From: Datisca glomerata
Lineage: Eukaryota; Streptophyta; Magnoliopsida; Cucurbitales; Datiscaceae
Direction: 5' to 3'
Length of the DNA stretch: 64,000 nucleotides
NCBI GenBank assembly: GCA_003255025.1
Contig: QANY01009342.1
Location: forward strand, 469,674 to 533,673
Position numbers and translations under genes: made by a program. How positions within the stretch are numbered: position 1 is the stretch's first letter; every line of letters starts with the position of its first letter. Below, in pieces: positions 23,495 to 34,169 of this stretch. The notes under the pieces were generated by a model. The model saw nothing but the letters and a program-made list of their open reading frames with translations. It had not been told where the DNA came from and did not search any database.

Positions 23495-25083
23495 GTGTGC
23501 CGTGTGAAACATAGATCATTGCCGTTCTTAATCGAGATTTAGGTTAAGCTCCATCTCGGAACCTTGTGGGGTTAAGAGTAAAGCATCCCGAGGTTGACGC
23601 ATCTCGTTGGGGGTGGAGAAGCATTGTGAACTTTCATTTCTTTCTTCGGAGCCGTTTCTTTTCCGGTCCCCCCACCCCGGCATAGTTTTTTGCTTTCGGT
23701 TCTTTAGAAGAATCAACTGACTTCTCCCTTCTTCATTCATGTGGGGGAAAAGGAATCGTCTACCATTTGGGAAGCTAGACATTAAGTAAGTGGCTTGATG
23801 ATGATAACTAAGCTGACAGGCCAGAGTTGGCTACTGGCACAACAGGGTGGTGCCTTATCGCACTGCAGGCAAACGCCCGGTAGCGTTCGTGGTGGTGCTT
23901 CAGAATTCCAATGTACTACGTCCAAGATCAGAACGAGCTTGCTGGTGGACCATTTCCATCCCATTCTTGAGTTAACTGGAGCGCAGCCATCTTATCCACT
24001 GAACTAGATAGAAGCTTAACGGAAGTGCGCTCCTGGGCACCAGCTGAAAAAGCCATTTTCCCCTTTTCATAATAAGAAGGTGAGCTTCATAGCTCCAACC
24101 TAGACAAGGCTTTTTATGCCCTTTTTTTAGGTTGGGTTGCTGGATACAGGATCCTCGTATTAGGCTGGACCAACATCTAGCCGAGAGAGGGTAGCCTTTA
24201 GAAGCAAGAGGTTGGAAAACCAAGAGAACGCTTCACGTTTTCTTATCTTCCTCCAGCTCTAGGAGTAGGAGTAGCACAAAAAGAGGGATTAGCATTCTTG
24301 ACCCAATGAGAAAGCACTAAGATCTTCCTCGTTAGGGCTTCACGCACTGGGAAAACACTCTAGCGACGGGAAAGCGACCACTAGTTATAAAGCTCCAATA
24401 AGGTATCGAGAGGGCTATCACAATCAGGTGAGAAGAAATTACCCCCTATTTGTAAAGTACCCCTCTTCCTATTTATTTAGGGGGTTGAGGCGAGAAATGG
24501 CTTGATGAATCATTTTGTTCGCCACGCACCGGCCCCATTCACTTGCTTATCGTAGAGGCTGTAAGTATACAATGCCCCACAACTATGAATAGTCAGTATA
24601 GTGGGGTTGAAACACGAGAGTGCCCGCTCTTTCTTTCAAGTAGGCCACTTTTTCTGGTACGCAGTCCGGGATAACCGTGACCGTGTATATATATAAATAT
24701 ATCTTCGATGCTATCATTTCTAAATGTCCGCTTCAACCGTTGTTTCAACTACCAAAAAGAAAAGTTGTCTTGACGAGCATAGATGTGAGGAAGCGGGAGC
24801 AATAAAACATAAAATCTCTTTCTTGTCTTTCTACTTAAGGGGCAAAGAGAAGCGCTTTTGCTGCTGAGAAAGCGAACGACCAGCATGAAGGTTCAAGACT
24901 TAGCCGAGCGTTATCGAAGCGTCATTCTCATAGCGAGGCACTTCGAGTTAGCGAAGCTCTGTAGTAGCGCTGAAGTCCTATGTGCTATAATGCTAAGCCA
25001 AGGACGCTCCGCCTTATCTATAGAAGAAGTCAACTGAGTTCTGAATGAAGACGCTCCTTGGTAATGGCTCAATTTATAGATAA

Positions 25084-25118
25084 AAAGCCCTATGATGGGA
25101 AACTACCACATTAGGTTT
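25084..25118 (+). other. nad7 intron 4 domain V, altered
   Basis: AAGCCCTATGATGGGAAACTACC...AGGTTT preserves the hairpin outline and GAAA loop, but the first G is replaced by A and the last C by T. The terminal base pair is therefore A-U, not G-C. Confidence 0.6.
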
Positions 25119-25223
25119 GGAGAGAGATGGGACCGATTATATTATAATAGGGGGAGCAGATGCAAGCTTTTTCTTTCAATAGCCGGCCAAATGACTACAG
25201 GATCATCATCGATCTACTCTACC

Positions 25224-25484
25224 TCAATTCACCATTTTGAACTTTATACAGAAGGTTTTTTCGTACCAGCTTCTTCCACCTATACCGCAGTTGAAGCACC
25301 TAAAGGAGAATTTGGTGTTTTTTGGTCAGTAATGGAAGCAATCATCCTTACCGTCGTAAAATAAGAGCATCTGGCTCTGCCCATTCACAAGGACTCGATT
25401 CTATGTCCAAACATCACATGCCAGCAGGATGTGGTCACCATCATAGGTACTCAAGATATTATGTCTGGAGAGGTAGATAGATAG
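25224..25484 (+). pseudogene. nad7: nad7 exon 5
   Basis: Opens with '[20 protein letters not shown]' and '[11 protein letters not shown]', then loses frame by a 1-nt change in a T run. The nucleotide match continues to the terminal GTAGATAGATAG at 25473-25484, the expected end of nad7. The extra G in 'gcaggatgtggtc' gives a second frameshift. Confidence 0.92.
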
Positions 25485-27650
25485 GACTACTAGTTGCTCG
25501 ATCAGGGCCCTAGCTTTATTGCGAGCCAAAACCTTTCTTCCTCTTCTATAAAAGATATCGGGGAGACCCTTGACCTGGGTGGGCGCTAGCGCCCTTCTTT
25601 GTTTAGTTTGTGTAGATAGGCTATAGCCACTTCCTACTAAAAAGACCAGATTAAACCCAAGTATATAATTGTCAGGATGCCCCAAAACATTAGGAGCTAA
25701 CCCAACCGAAGGAAACGAAATAAGGTCTAGAAAGGGCTGTAATGAATAGAAAAGGCGAAGGGCTCTTCCCCTGTTCTGGAGATAGATATAGCCCTCTCAA
25801 AACCTAGATGTCAGAGTCACATTTTGGGAGAATATGCAAATCCCCGAATGGGTACTTGAACCCTTCTCCAGCAAGGTATTGAACAACTAAGGGTACTGTG
25901 AGCCCTGCTCGCTTTGGTTCTACTTCTGTGGTGACCAAGAAGCAAGAGCTTCAGCTCCACCAGCCATTGATAATCACTTTAGGGGTCCCCAATCGGGATG
26001 GAGATTCCGGTCTGGTGTAGGGGACACCTTCTTCATAATCTAGGGGTCCAATGTAGCCTACGCTAAGCAGGGAAAGCTCATCTTTGGTTCCATCTGTCCA
26101 CATTCTTCCCTTCCATCCAGGGGAATTCGGGCTTGATTGTTCTGTGTAGTCGATTCACTCAGTACCCTCCATAAATAAAGTCCATGAGCTCAGGAAGAGA
26201 AGTAAGGCCTTCGGTCAACCAAGAGAGGTCCAACCCTTCCTGATCATTTAGAATTCGTTGCGTTCTTCTTTCGAGTTGATCAGTCAGCTTCCAGCCACCT
26301 AACCAGTCATGTTGATCCTGACCTACAGAAAGGGGTGAATGAGGTAAGAGAAGCCCTCGTCCGTCTTTCGATGACCAGCCAGATCTTCTAAAGCATGAAC
26401 AGAATCACATTTGTTCTGAAGGCATAGCGAGTTAAGCGAGTTCCTTTTGTTTTCAAAGGTGGTCCAAAAGATCGATGACTCGCTTGTTCAGTACTGCTAA
26501 CTATTATAGGAGGATGCCGTCCCCTCGAGACTAGCAGTAGTTTCAGTTGTTGAATCTCGTGCAAGTTAGGTTGTGGTTGTATTGGCTGCAAGCAGAACGT
26601 AGGTGCTTTAGGTCTATGCTGACCATGCACTCTCGTGTCATGTAATGTCATATGTATGATAGAGGTGGTGTGGTGATTGACCTTAATGCTAATGGTTATC
26701 CCCAAGGTTCAACGAATGGGCAAAGCTATGATCGTACCCGGATAGAGATGATGGCCTTCCTCTGATGTCTCCAAGCCGGCCATAATAGAATAGATAGGCG
26801 AAGCAGCCAATAGCTGTCTGTTCTCGCCTATCGATAGATAGTAGGTTGCTTCCAAGCTCAAACCATTTGAAACTTAATTGCGACTTTATTCTTGTTATTG
26901 ATAGAGTGGTATTCTCCGCCCCTGTCAAATAAAGTATAGGGAGAGAACAGGAAGAGAGAAGGAAAAAGAGCAAAGGATTTACAAGTCTAATGGGAGAAGA
27001 ATGGATGACACGTTGACTGCCTTCGAGACTATAAAATCTTACCCAAGCGGTCTAACCCCCGGGGCGGACCCCAACCGAAAGGCGCTAGACTGACTAACGG
27101 CAAGCGAGATAAAGAAAGCAGCTGGCCCTATGTGTAAAACCTTGTCGCGGGAGATTCTTTCTCCAATGAGAATAAATAAAGTTTTTGGGCAAGACAAGAA
27201 ATGAACTCACCCTTTGACACCAAGGGATAAGAGCTGATTGCTGGCGATGACTTGGTGATGGGAATCTATGATAGAAGATTCTCGAACCTGGTTCCGACCG
27301 AATAGAGCGCGGAGCCAACGAGTTCAATCGAAGAGCATAACGAGTCTAAGGGCGGGGTCAAGCTTGAAAGGAATGGGCGGGCGTAGGCTTAAGTGAATGC
27401 AGACCGCTTATAGATATGAGATCAATTACTTAAAACAAAGATGCCGAGAGAAACTGTTAGACTTCTATATTGCGTTGAGAAGAGAGATCGAAGATGAAGA
27501 TTTTCTAACGTAGTGCGAGCACTGGATGGAAAAGACGGAGAAGAGAACAACCCACCGGAAGGGCATACCTCAGGAGCACCCATCTCCCCCGGCAAACATC
27601 TATCTGCACGAAGCTGACCTATGGATAGAAAGAAAAATGCAAGAAAGTTA
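25485..27650. other. Mitochondrial-type spacer
   Basis: No gene recognised. It contains a 37-bp duplicate of cob sequence (25661-25697). Several short frames of 80-105 codons occur, but none shows a domain. Confidence 0.4.
25661..25697 (-). repeat. Short duplicate of cob sequence
   Basis: About 37 bp reading 'gtatataattgtcaggatg…attaggagc' matches 37589-37625 inside the cob pseudogene with one mismatch and in the same orientation. Small duplicates of gene pieces are common products of mitochondrial recombination. Confidence 0.8.
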
Positions 27651-27658
27651 AATGAAAT

Positions 27659-27949
27659 ATGAAAGGAAAGAGATGCTTTGGGAGTGTGAGATACGTGGAC
27701 GAGGAGTACGCCGCCGAACAAGCGCAGGGGCTTCCAGCAGTGATAGCTGAACTAAACAGATGGGCCGCCCAAAACCTGAAGCTGACATTTAAATCGGAAA
27801 TCAACGTCAGATCCAGGCTATCCGAAAAATGCAAACTGAAGTGGAGGATCACAAAATGCAAGACAACAAGGGGCAAACCAAGCGCTTGTGCGAAAGAAGA
27901 AGCGAAAAAGATATTTTCGAGCCTGCAAGCAGCAAGCAACAACGGCTGA
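27659..27949 (+). CDS. Hypothetical open frame, 96 codons
   Basis: ATG at 27659. The predicted product is strongly basic (many Lys/Arg, including 'KCKLKWRITKCKTTRGK') with an Ala-rich stretch 'EEYAAEQAQGLPAVIAELNRWAA'. No family recognised. The frame is intact in a region where known genes are broken, but at this length it may be open by chance. Low confidence that it is a gene. Confidence 0.2.
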   Translation: MKGKRCFGSVRYVDEEYAAEQAQGLPAVIAELNRWAAQNLKLTFKSEINVRSRLSEKCKLKWRITKCKTTRGKPSACAKEEAKKIFSSLQAASNNG

Positions 27950-28328
27950 AAAGCCTTTGCGCCCTAGCTTGTAGTTTAGGGGGTGCCCCTTTCGAAAATG
28001 GATATATAATCTAAGGTCAGTTTTTTGGAACCCTAGTTTTGGAGTTTTCCCCAACCTATACCTTACTAAAAAAAGGAGCTTACCTTTTTCAGCTGCATTG
28101 CACTGCCGCATAAACAATGGATTTGCTCGCTGGGATGGATGAACAACCTTTTATCTGGCCTCTGTACTAGTAGTGGTGTGCCTTGCTTTAGAAAAGGAAA
28201 ATGGAGCAAGGCAAGGAAGAAAGAAGTTGTCCCCTCTTCTTTGGTAACCCGCCACCGTATATGTAGAAAAAGAGGGAGCCGGGAAGGAAGAACAACCGTT
28301 TTACTTTGGCACATGAAGTGGCGGGTTT

Positions 28329-28399
28329 GGCTAGGTAACATAATGGAAATGTATTGGACTGCAAATCCTGGAATGACGGTTCGACCCCATCCTTGGCCT
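28329..28399 (+). tRNA. trnC-GCA: trnC-GCA, T-arm mismatch
   Basis: 71 nt, matching the native plant mitochondrial cysteine tRNA. The acceptor stem GGCTAGG pairs with CTTGGCC (two G-U pairs), and the anticodon GCA lies in 'ggactGCAaatcc'. The T-stem reads GACGG against CCATC, giving a central C-A mismatch consistent with a G-to-A change. First of the trnC-trnN-trnY cluster. Structure otherwise intact; function doubtful in this context. Confidence 0.88.
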
Positions 28400-29613
28400 C
28401 GGGGAGTGGGGAGCAGCACGAAACTTTCATTAATCAAATGGCATAAGGGGGCTTTCCTTTGTTAGAAATCCACAGACAACATTCTGGAACTTCCAAACCA
28501 AAGAAATGCAACACAAGATGAGAAGGAGCTTTTTACATTACGTTTCAATAGAATGAATTCGGTAAGGGTAGAATACGCCTCATGGTCGATCGAAGGTCCT
28601 GTGCCACTTGAACTCAAATCTATCTAACCTTCAATCCATCTTTGTTTGTCAAGCCAGCTCATAACAAAATGTTAGACTGGCTGACACAACCGAATTCATT
28701 TTGGTTGAGGAAAAGGAAACCCCAGCAAACAAGCACTTCCACCTCTAAAAGCAGAGACCGAACAACGCCAAGTTGTCGAGGACACGTCTGAAGAGGAGGC
28801 AGGCGCCCTTTAAGTTGACCACTCTACCGACTAATGGACTACTAGTACAGACTTAACCTAAAGTAAAGGCTCTCCCCTCTCTTGATGGTGAATCTTGATT
28901 GACTGACACTAGGAACCGATTCAGAGAAAGAAGAAGCATGGCATTAGGGCGGACAAATTTACGATAGCGAATTACGTGACTCGATAGATGGAGGGAGGGC
29001 CCCCCAACTCAAGCACGAAATCAACGTTGAGTTAACAATCATCGAGAGGGGCACCACCAAGCGAGATCGAGATCAGCACCTTGTATAAGGTTCCAAACCC
29101 GCGCTTATTCAAATATCCCATAAAAAAGGTAAGGGCTGACTAACAAGCGAGACAATTGACTTTCATAAAGAAGGGGGGCGCACTAGCTTACTAATAAGAT
29201 AAGGATAGGGCTTTTCAGCTTGATCGGAATCGATTTTATGATTGAATAGTAGAAGTGCTACTTAGTAGTAGAAACTAGGAGAGACAGACAAAGAAGGGGC
29301 TCTTTCATTCCTGCTAACTCCGATGATGAGAAGTAGGTCCTTGTTTTTTAGCAGGAGGAGTTCCAGCCTTTGTTGCCCCTCGGCAGAGTGAGTCTACTTA
29401 GCAAACTGGAAGGATGCGGAGATCGATTGATCAATATGAATCTCGAGAGTGGATGGTTGACCACAGCCCCCTTGTCCTAGAGGCTCTCCAGTCGGGGAGG
29501 GGCTTGCTATCGTAACATTTTCTCTCGGTATATGTGAAAAAGAGTGACGCACCTTTTTTGTTCGGTCATAAGTTGGTCCAAAGAAAGAGAGTAGGCTTCC
29601 TTAAGTCCGTTGT

Positions 29614-29685
29614 TCCTCAGTAGCTCAGTGTTAGAGCGGTCGACTGTTGACTGACTAGTCGTAGGTTCAAATCCTACTTGGGGAG
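29614..29685 (+). tRNA. trnN-GUU: trnN-GUU, plastid type
   Basis: 72 nt. Acceptor stem TCCTCAG pairs with CTTGGGGA, anticodon GTT sits in 'ctGTTgac', and the T-arm is 'gtaggttcaaatcctac'. This is the plastid-derived asparagine tRNA used by angiosperm mitochondria. Changes: the base after the anticodon is G instead of A, and several anticodon-stem bases are changed. Confidence 0.9.
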
Positions 29686-30663
29686 AATTGAGAGTTCTTG
29701 CTTTTTTGACCTAGCGACCCCTGTCCTTCTCCTTAGTTTCTAAACTAGTAGAATCGTGGGACATCAAAAGTGGGAAGTTTCTTCTTGGTTTTTCTTCCTC
29801 ACTCTCGTATAGGTGAACTTGGTTCGTTCAATTCTTAGGGAGAAGAAGGATCCACTGGGAATGAATGGGATGGAGTGGTATCTTCATTAGCCAGAAGGAG
29901 TCTCCACCAGCGTCATTCGAAGAACGAACAAAAAAAAGGGTGACTCTTTAGGTAGGATAGATGTAGTCCAATGGCTAAAGCGCTGCTAACTTCTTGTAGA
30001 CTGAACTCTCTTCTCTTTAGGCTCTGAGTTGTTTTTGGGTGGGGTGTTCGAATTGTTCTTCGCCACTAGTGGCAACGAAGTTCTTGGTAATTAACAAGGG
30101 GGAAGGAAGCTCTCCACTCATTTCATTCAGTGCCTGCGGTGAGGCGCGACCGACAACAAACAAAGGGGGAAAGCTTGCTTGCTATAGCCCTTATTTTGTA
30201 GACTAGGCTTGGTACTCGTAAGATATTTTAGTAGGCTTGAGAAGGGTAGGCTCGCAGCTACGTTCAGCGGAAGAGCCCGACTTTCTATTATATTAATAAA
30301 GCTTTAGCGCCCAACCTATGGGCTTTGACAGGATAGGGGAAGGGAATAAAACAAAGGTGGTCACTCCTTTTAGGAACATGGCTCGTTCATTCACTTGGTC
30401 ATGAACTCGCAGCTTCGCTAGAAGTGACGAAGGGCGGGTTGGGGAAGGCCGACGACTATATGAGGGGGAAACTGTTGTAGAAGCTTTGCCCCTTGCTTTA
30501 CAGAGATTGTTATGAACTGACTAAATGACTAGATTTTCTCAGAATGCTAGCTAAGCTAATAAAGAGTCTTAGTTCCTTTCAATAAAATAAATAAGCTTTT
30601 TGATTGATTCAGGGCGCCGCCCTCCTTCATAGAACCCATTGAGGGGGGCCTCGGCCCGGGAAG

Positions 30664-30746
30664 GGGAGAGTGGCCGAGTGGTCAAAAGCGGCAGACTGTA
30701 AATCTGTTGAAGTTTTTCTACGTAGGTTTGAATCCTGCCTCTCCCA
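30664..30746 (+). tRNA. trnY-GUA: trnY-GUA
   Basis: 83-nt class II tRNA. Acceptor stem GGGAGAG pairs with CTCTCCC, anticodon GTA lies in 'gactGTAaatc', and the variable arm is long. The T-loop reads 'ggtttgaatcc', with C changed to T in the TΨCG sequence. Native mitochondrial tyrosine tRNA. Its position after trnC and trnN matches the conserved order leading to nad2 exons 3-5. Confidence 0.92.
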
Positions 30747-31164
30747 CTTGTTTGTTGTAGACTTAAGAGAAGAGAAAGGAGGCATTCGTCAGTGTAGGAA
30801 TGCCCATCGATCTTCGCCCTTTTTTTTGGGCTGAAGTGAAATTGTATCGTATTTTTGTTTAGAGAGGTTGACGAATTACTACGATCTATAGATTCCCCAT
30901 CTATATCCAATCCTAATGAGAATAAAAGTGAGTCGCTTCTGGCTTGTTGTCGTAGTCTTTTAGCTTATGTCCTGGTCGGCCTTCCTACACGCACGCACCC
31001 GCCAGAATGCCTCCTTGGTTCTGGACGAAGCCAAGCCAATACATACGATAGGCGAAGGAAAGACCCCCCCCATTTCATAGCTCTTGGGGAATGCAAAGTT
31101 TGATCGAGGATTGGAGAGGAGAGGTGGAAGAAAAGGCTCGGGATGGATTTAGGAGTCTTTGTGC

Positions 31165-31198
31165 GAGTCGTATGCAGTGAGAGTCACACGTACAATAA
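31165..31198 (+). other. Group II intron domain V, decayed (probably nad2 intron 2, 3' half)
   Basis: GAGTCGTATGCAGTGAGAGTCACACGTAC has the domain V shape, but the 3' strand ends 'acaataa' where GGTTC is expected. In angiosperms the trnC-trnN-trnY cluster is followed by the 3' half of the trans-spliced nad2 intron 2, then nad2 exon 3, so this is the most likely identity. No exon 3 sequence was found after it, so the mitochondrial synteny breaks within a few tens of bases. Confidence 0.5.
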
Positions 31199-32099
31199 CG
31201 AGGGGCAGTGGGCTCACTGGACCCTCCAGTTTTTCAATTACTTTTCTTGCGCACGAAGTATAGCAAGCTATAGCCACTTTGCTTCCATGCGCAGATCGTT
31301 AATTAAGTTGAGAGGTCGAAGGGCCCACGACATCTTGATCTGATCACTCTCTTAACTCGCAAGACGCGCTTTACTTGCCATAGAATAAAGAATAGATTGA
31401 GGGAGGTTCAAACTCCCATTGCCTGCTTGTCAGGCTAGGTTCCATCCAATCTTGTTTGCCTGCTTCTGAAAATGATTACTGCAGATCGACATCAGAAGGG
31501 GCCCAAACCTAGGCTGTGACGCTTCCTGTCGAGTACAATTTGGACTTGAAGTTTGTTTACACAGTAAGGGAAAGACAATTATAGAGAATGGGACTTAGTC
31601 TTGAGAAACTTTTTGACATTCTATTCTTTAATATAGCATCAAGATGACAATAACATTACAAAGTTATATAGGTATTCATCCCATCCATCAACGGAGAAAG
31701 ACACCTACGTTAACTAACTAGAGCGCGGTTCTTTATTGAAATACACATAACATACGGTTCACGCCTTCACTACACTAGAGATGGAGCGGATTCGGGCTAG
31801 ACGGAACAAGCCTTTTAGATGATTGACTATTGCAGCTAGATTGAAAAGCAGCCCCGGCCCCGAGGGAGGGAGTTAAGATAAGAGAATGGAAGGTATCCCC
31901 AAATCGTTGGAGCCTCCTCTAGCCAGGTTGACTCGTTGGCAGATATTATGCATGTGCTCTTACCTTGCTTATGCCTTGGATGTAGCATTTGGTGGTCTTC
32001 CCTTTCAGAGCTCGGTCAGACAATAAGTCCACCCTCGTCTGGCTTAGATATTGAGGGATAATAACCACAATGCTGCTATTCAGGAGGTCGAGGAAGCAA

Positions 32100-32212
32100 G
32101 ATGCCAGAGTACAAATCCGCGAAGCATTAAGCGATGATGGAAGCGGCAGAGGGAACGCAAAATGCAGAACCCCGTGAAGCATTAAGCGAGATGCCAGAGT
32201 ACAAATCCGCGA
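32100..32212 (+). repeat. Interleaved short direct repeats
   Basis: A 23-bp element starting 'gatgccagagtacaaatcc' occurs at 32100 and again at 32190. A 14-bp element 'gaagcattaagcga' occurs at 32121 and 32176. The order A-B…B-A suggests slippage or unequal exchange in spacer DNA. Confidence 0.7.
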
Positions 32213-33501
32213 GAGCGATCCCAATGATGATCGGGAGCATAGCACTAGCGGTGATACTCACTGGCGTGGCGGTTAATCTTAGATAGGTTTATTAGGATTG
32301 GGATTAGACAGGGACCCCTAGGGTTCGAAAATGTTGATTCAAGTTGGACTCTGATTTTGTTGTATACACTATATTAAGACATGAAGTTATAAATAATCAT
32401 TTTTCCTTATTCAATACTAGGACTTTAAGGAAAATTTCTTTAACGGGAAAGACTAGCCGCTGAAGCTCCTCGCCGGGTTACCTTACTTGGAAGTGACGGG
32501 ATAGAGTCCCCCATTTGACAAAGTAAATCAACGTATAGGCTCTTTTTCAAGCTTCTATGGCATGGAAAATGATCCCCCTTCTCATTCGAGAATTCGTATT
32601 CCCCCTCTCGATCCTCAACTCGCTTTCTGTTTACATACATTCACTTCATCCTATAGGTGCAATGAGCTCTTCCCTAGTGTGGTAGTTCGATGAGCTGAGC
32701 TTGAACTATTCCGTCTTATATGCTGTCTATTCTTAGTGCGCTAAGCTTTTTCTCTTAGCGGTGACCAACAAAGCATTATTGAAAGAAGACAAGAATCGTC
32801 AGGTGGAGTAGCCCTAGAATTAGTAGACTTCCCCTCAGCCTCTCAACTCATACAGAGGGAAAGGAAAGAGGTTGATGCTACTACCAATACCAGGTACCGA
32901 GTCAATCATATTTAGTGAAGAACCCTACCTTGCTGTCGTATCGAAGCGATCGGGGAAAGGGGCTTACCCGGACCGAGTAAGTGCTTTTGCTTTCACGGTC
33001 TGCTATTCCTTCTGAAAAGCATTTGCACGCCTTTCCTTCATTATGATGGATGACCCACTACTGGAACTATGCTATTACTGGGTGGGACTACTCTACTACT
33101 AGGAGAGACTGACTGGCTTACTGATCCAGAGAGAGCAAATACTGACGGTGAGGCTTCTTTAATAAGGTGGGCAGGGCTATTCCAATTGTTTTTTGCCGCC
33201 GACTCCTTATCCTGGGGAAATTCCTAGCTGATACACTTCCTTTCTTTACTTTAGCCCATTCAGGTCTCTCCGAATATGTCAATTTTGCAATATATGAATC
33301 ATCACTATGCTGCCAAAAGAACTGTCTTACTTGGTTAGCACTGGAAGTCAATTTGGTAAGTAGAGGTCTCATTTTTCTCTTTCTCTTTTTGTCGTGGGCC
33401 AGCACGTTAGCCTTCTTATTTTTTTGGTTTTGAGTGAGCTAGGTGGTTCTTGGCGGGCTAGGTAGTTTTTCTTGGAATGAGCTAAGTGCGCTAATAGAGG
33501 C

Positions 33502-33578
33502 AAAAATAAGGAATAAGAGCGAAGCGCCCCATTGGTATGGGGCGCGAGAGAGTCTTTTTTCTTTCATTCCTTATTTTT
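33502..33578. repeat. Nested inverted repeat (hairpin)
   Basis: The outer 13-bp arms AAAAATAAGGAAT (33502-33514) and ATTCCTTATTTTT (33566-33578) are perfect reverse complements. Inside is an 8-bp GC-rich stem GCGCCCCA/TGGGGCGC (33524-33531 and 33538-33545) with a 6-nt loop. Such hairpins in plant mitochondria often mark stabilised transcript 3' ends. No intact gene lies directly upstream here. Confidence 0.75.
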
Positions 33579-34096
33579 CTTTTTGATTGTTAACTTGAGA
33601 GTCTAAAGTAGTGTTTTTGCCCTTTCTAGCCCACGTTTCGGATTGTTTCTAATGTGTTTAGCCGCCCCCTGGATTTGTAATTGCAAGACAAGGAACTTCC
33701 TTATACTACGAAAAAACCGATTCTTAGGTGCGGTCTCTCTTACTAGCTCACTGATTTTGTGCATTTCCCTCTCTTCGTGCTATTGCTTACTTCCCCATAG
33801 GGGCCTGCGGTAGGTTTGTAAATCAGTAAATTTATAGTAAGGGGCCTTCACGGCTTGATAACCATGTGTTACAGGCCGCGAAACCATTATCCATGATTAT
33901 TGAGTTGATCCTCCTTTCCCATCTTTCAAAGAAGACAAAATGTGATCCTGGCAATCTCTTGCACTTTTAAAATAGATGCCATATCGCCGATAAATTGACT
34001 ATGAAATGAAATAGTTGATTCGTTCAATCAGGACCACGTCATAGTATATTAATCATGCCCTTCCTTGAATGAAAAGCAGCTAATTGGTAATTAATG

Positions 34097-34167
34097 TGCG
34101 CTCCTGTGGGAGTCGGACCCACCACATAGGCTTTTTCCTTGTTCTACCGAGATGAACTAAAGAGCGT
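34097..34167 (-). pseudogene. trnW-CCA: trnW-CCA-like relic lacking the anticodon
   Basis: On the minus strand 'CGCTCTTTAGTTCATCTCGG' opens a tRNA shape: the acceptor stem pairs CGCTCTT with AGGAGCG, the D-stem is GTTC/GAAC, and the T-stem is a perfect GTGGG/CCCAC. It most resembles plastid-derived trnW. The interval between the D and T arms is about 5 nt short and contains no CCA anticodon loop, so it cannot decode. Confidence 0.45.
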
Positions 34168-34169
34168 GA

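Larger units (their letters stand above)
19222..25484 (+). pseudogene. nad7: nad7 pseudogene, five exons and four group II introns
   Basis: Nad7 is the 49-kDa subunit of complex I, in the quinone-binding arm. All five exons are present in order: 19222-19364, about 20272-20341, 21729-22192, 23248-23494 and 25224-25484. Between them are introns whose domain V elements can be located. Exon 1 is exactly 143 nt, the standard length. Damage includes a stop in exon 2, a TAG in exon 3 ('SSAV*KLL'), several amino-acid changes, and a frameshift in exon 5 at 'GVFWSVME'. Intron 2 begins GGGCG instead of GTGCG. The gene was cis-spliced in the donor, as in most angiosperms, and cannot make Nad7 here. Confidence 0.95.
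31205..34090. other. Spacer, nad2 exons 3-5 absent
   Basis: No gene recognised. Contains a small duplicated repeat (32100-32212) and a nested inverted repeat (33502-33578). The nad2 exons expected here from synteny are missing. Confidence 0.4.

Noticed and set aside
28066..28465. Overlapping frames around 28.1-28.5 kb on both strands
   Set aside because: They span trnC-GCA and have no protein family signal.
29960..30010. tRNA-like phrase 'tagtccaatggctaaagcgct'
   Set aside because: No acceptor stem partner and no T-arm could be found, so no cloverleaf.
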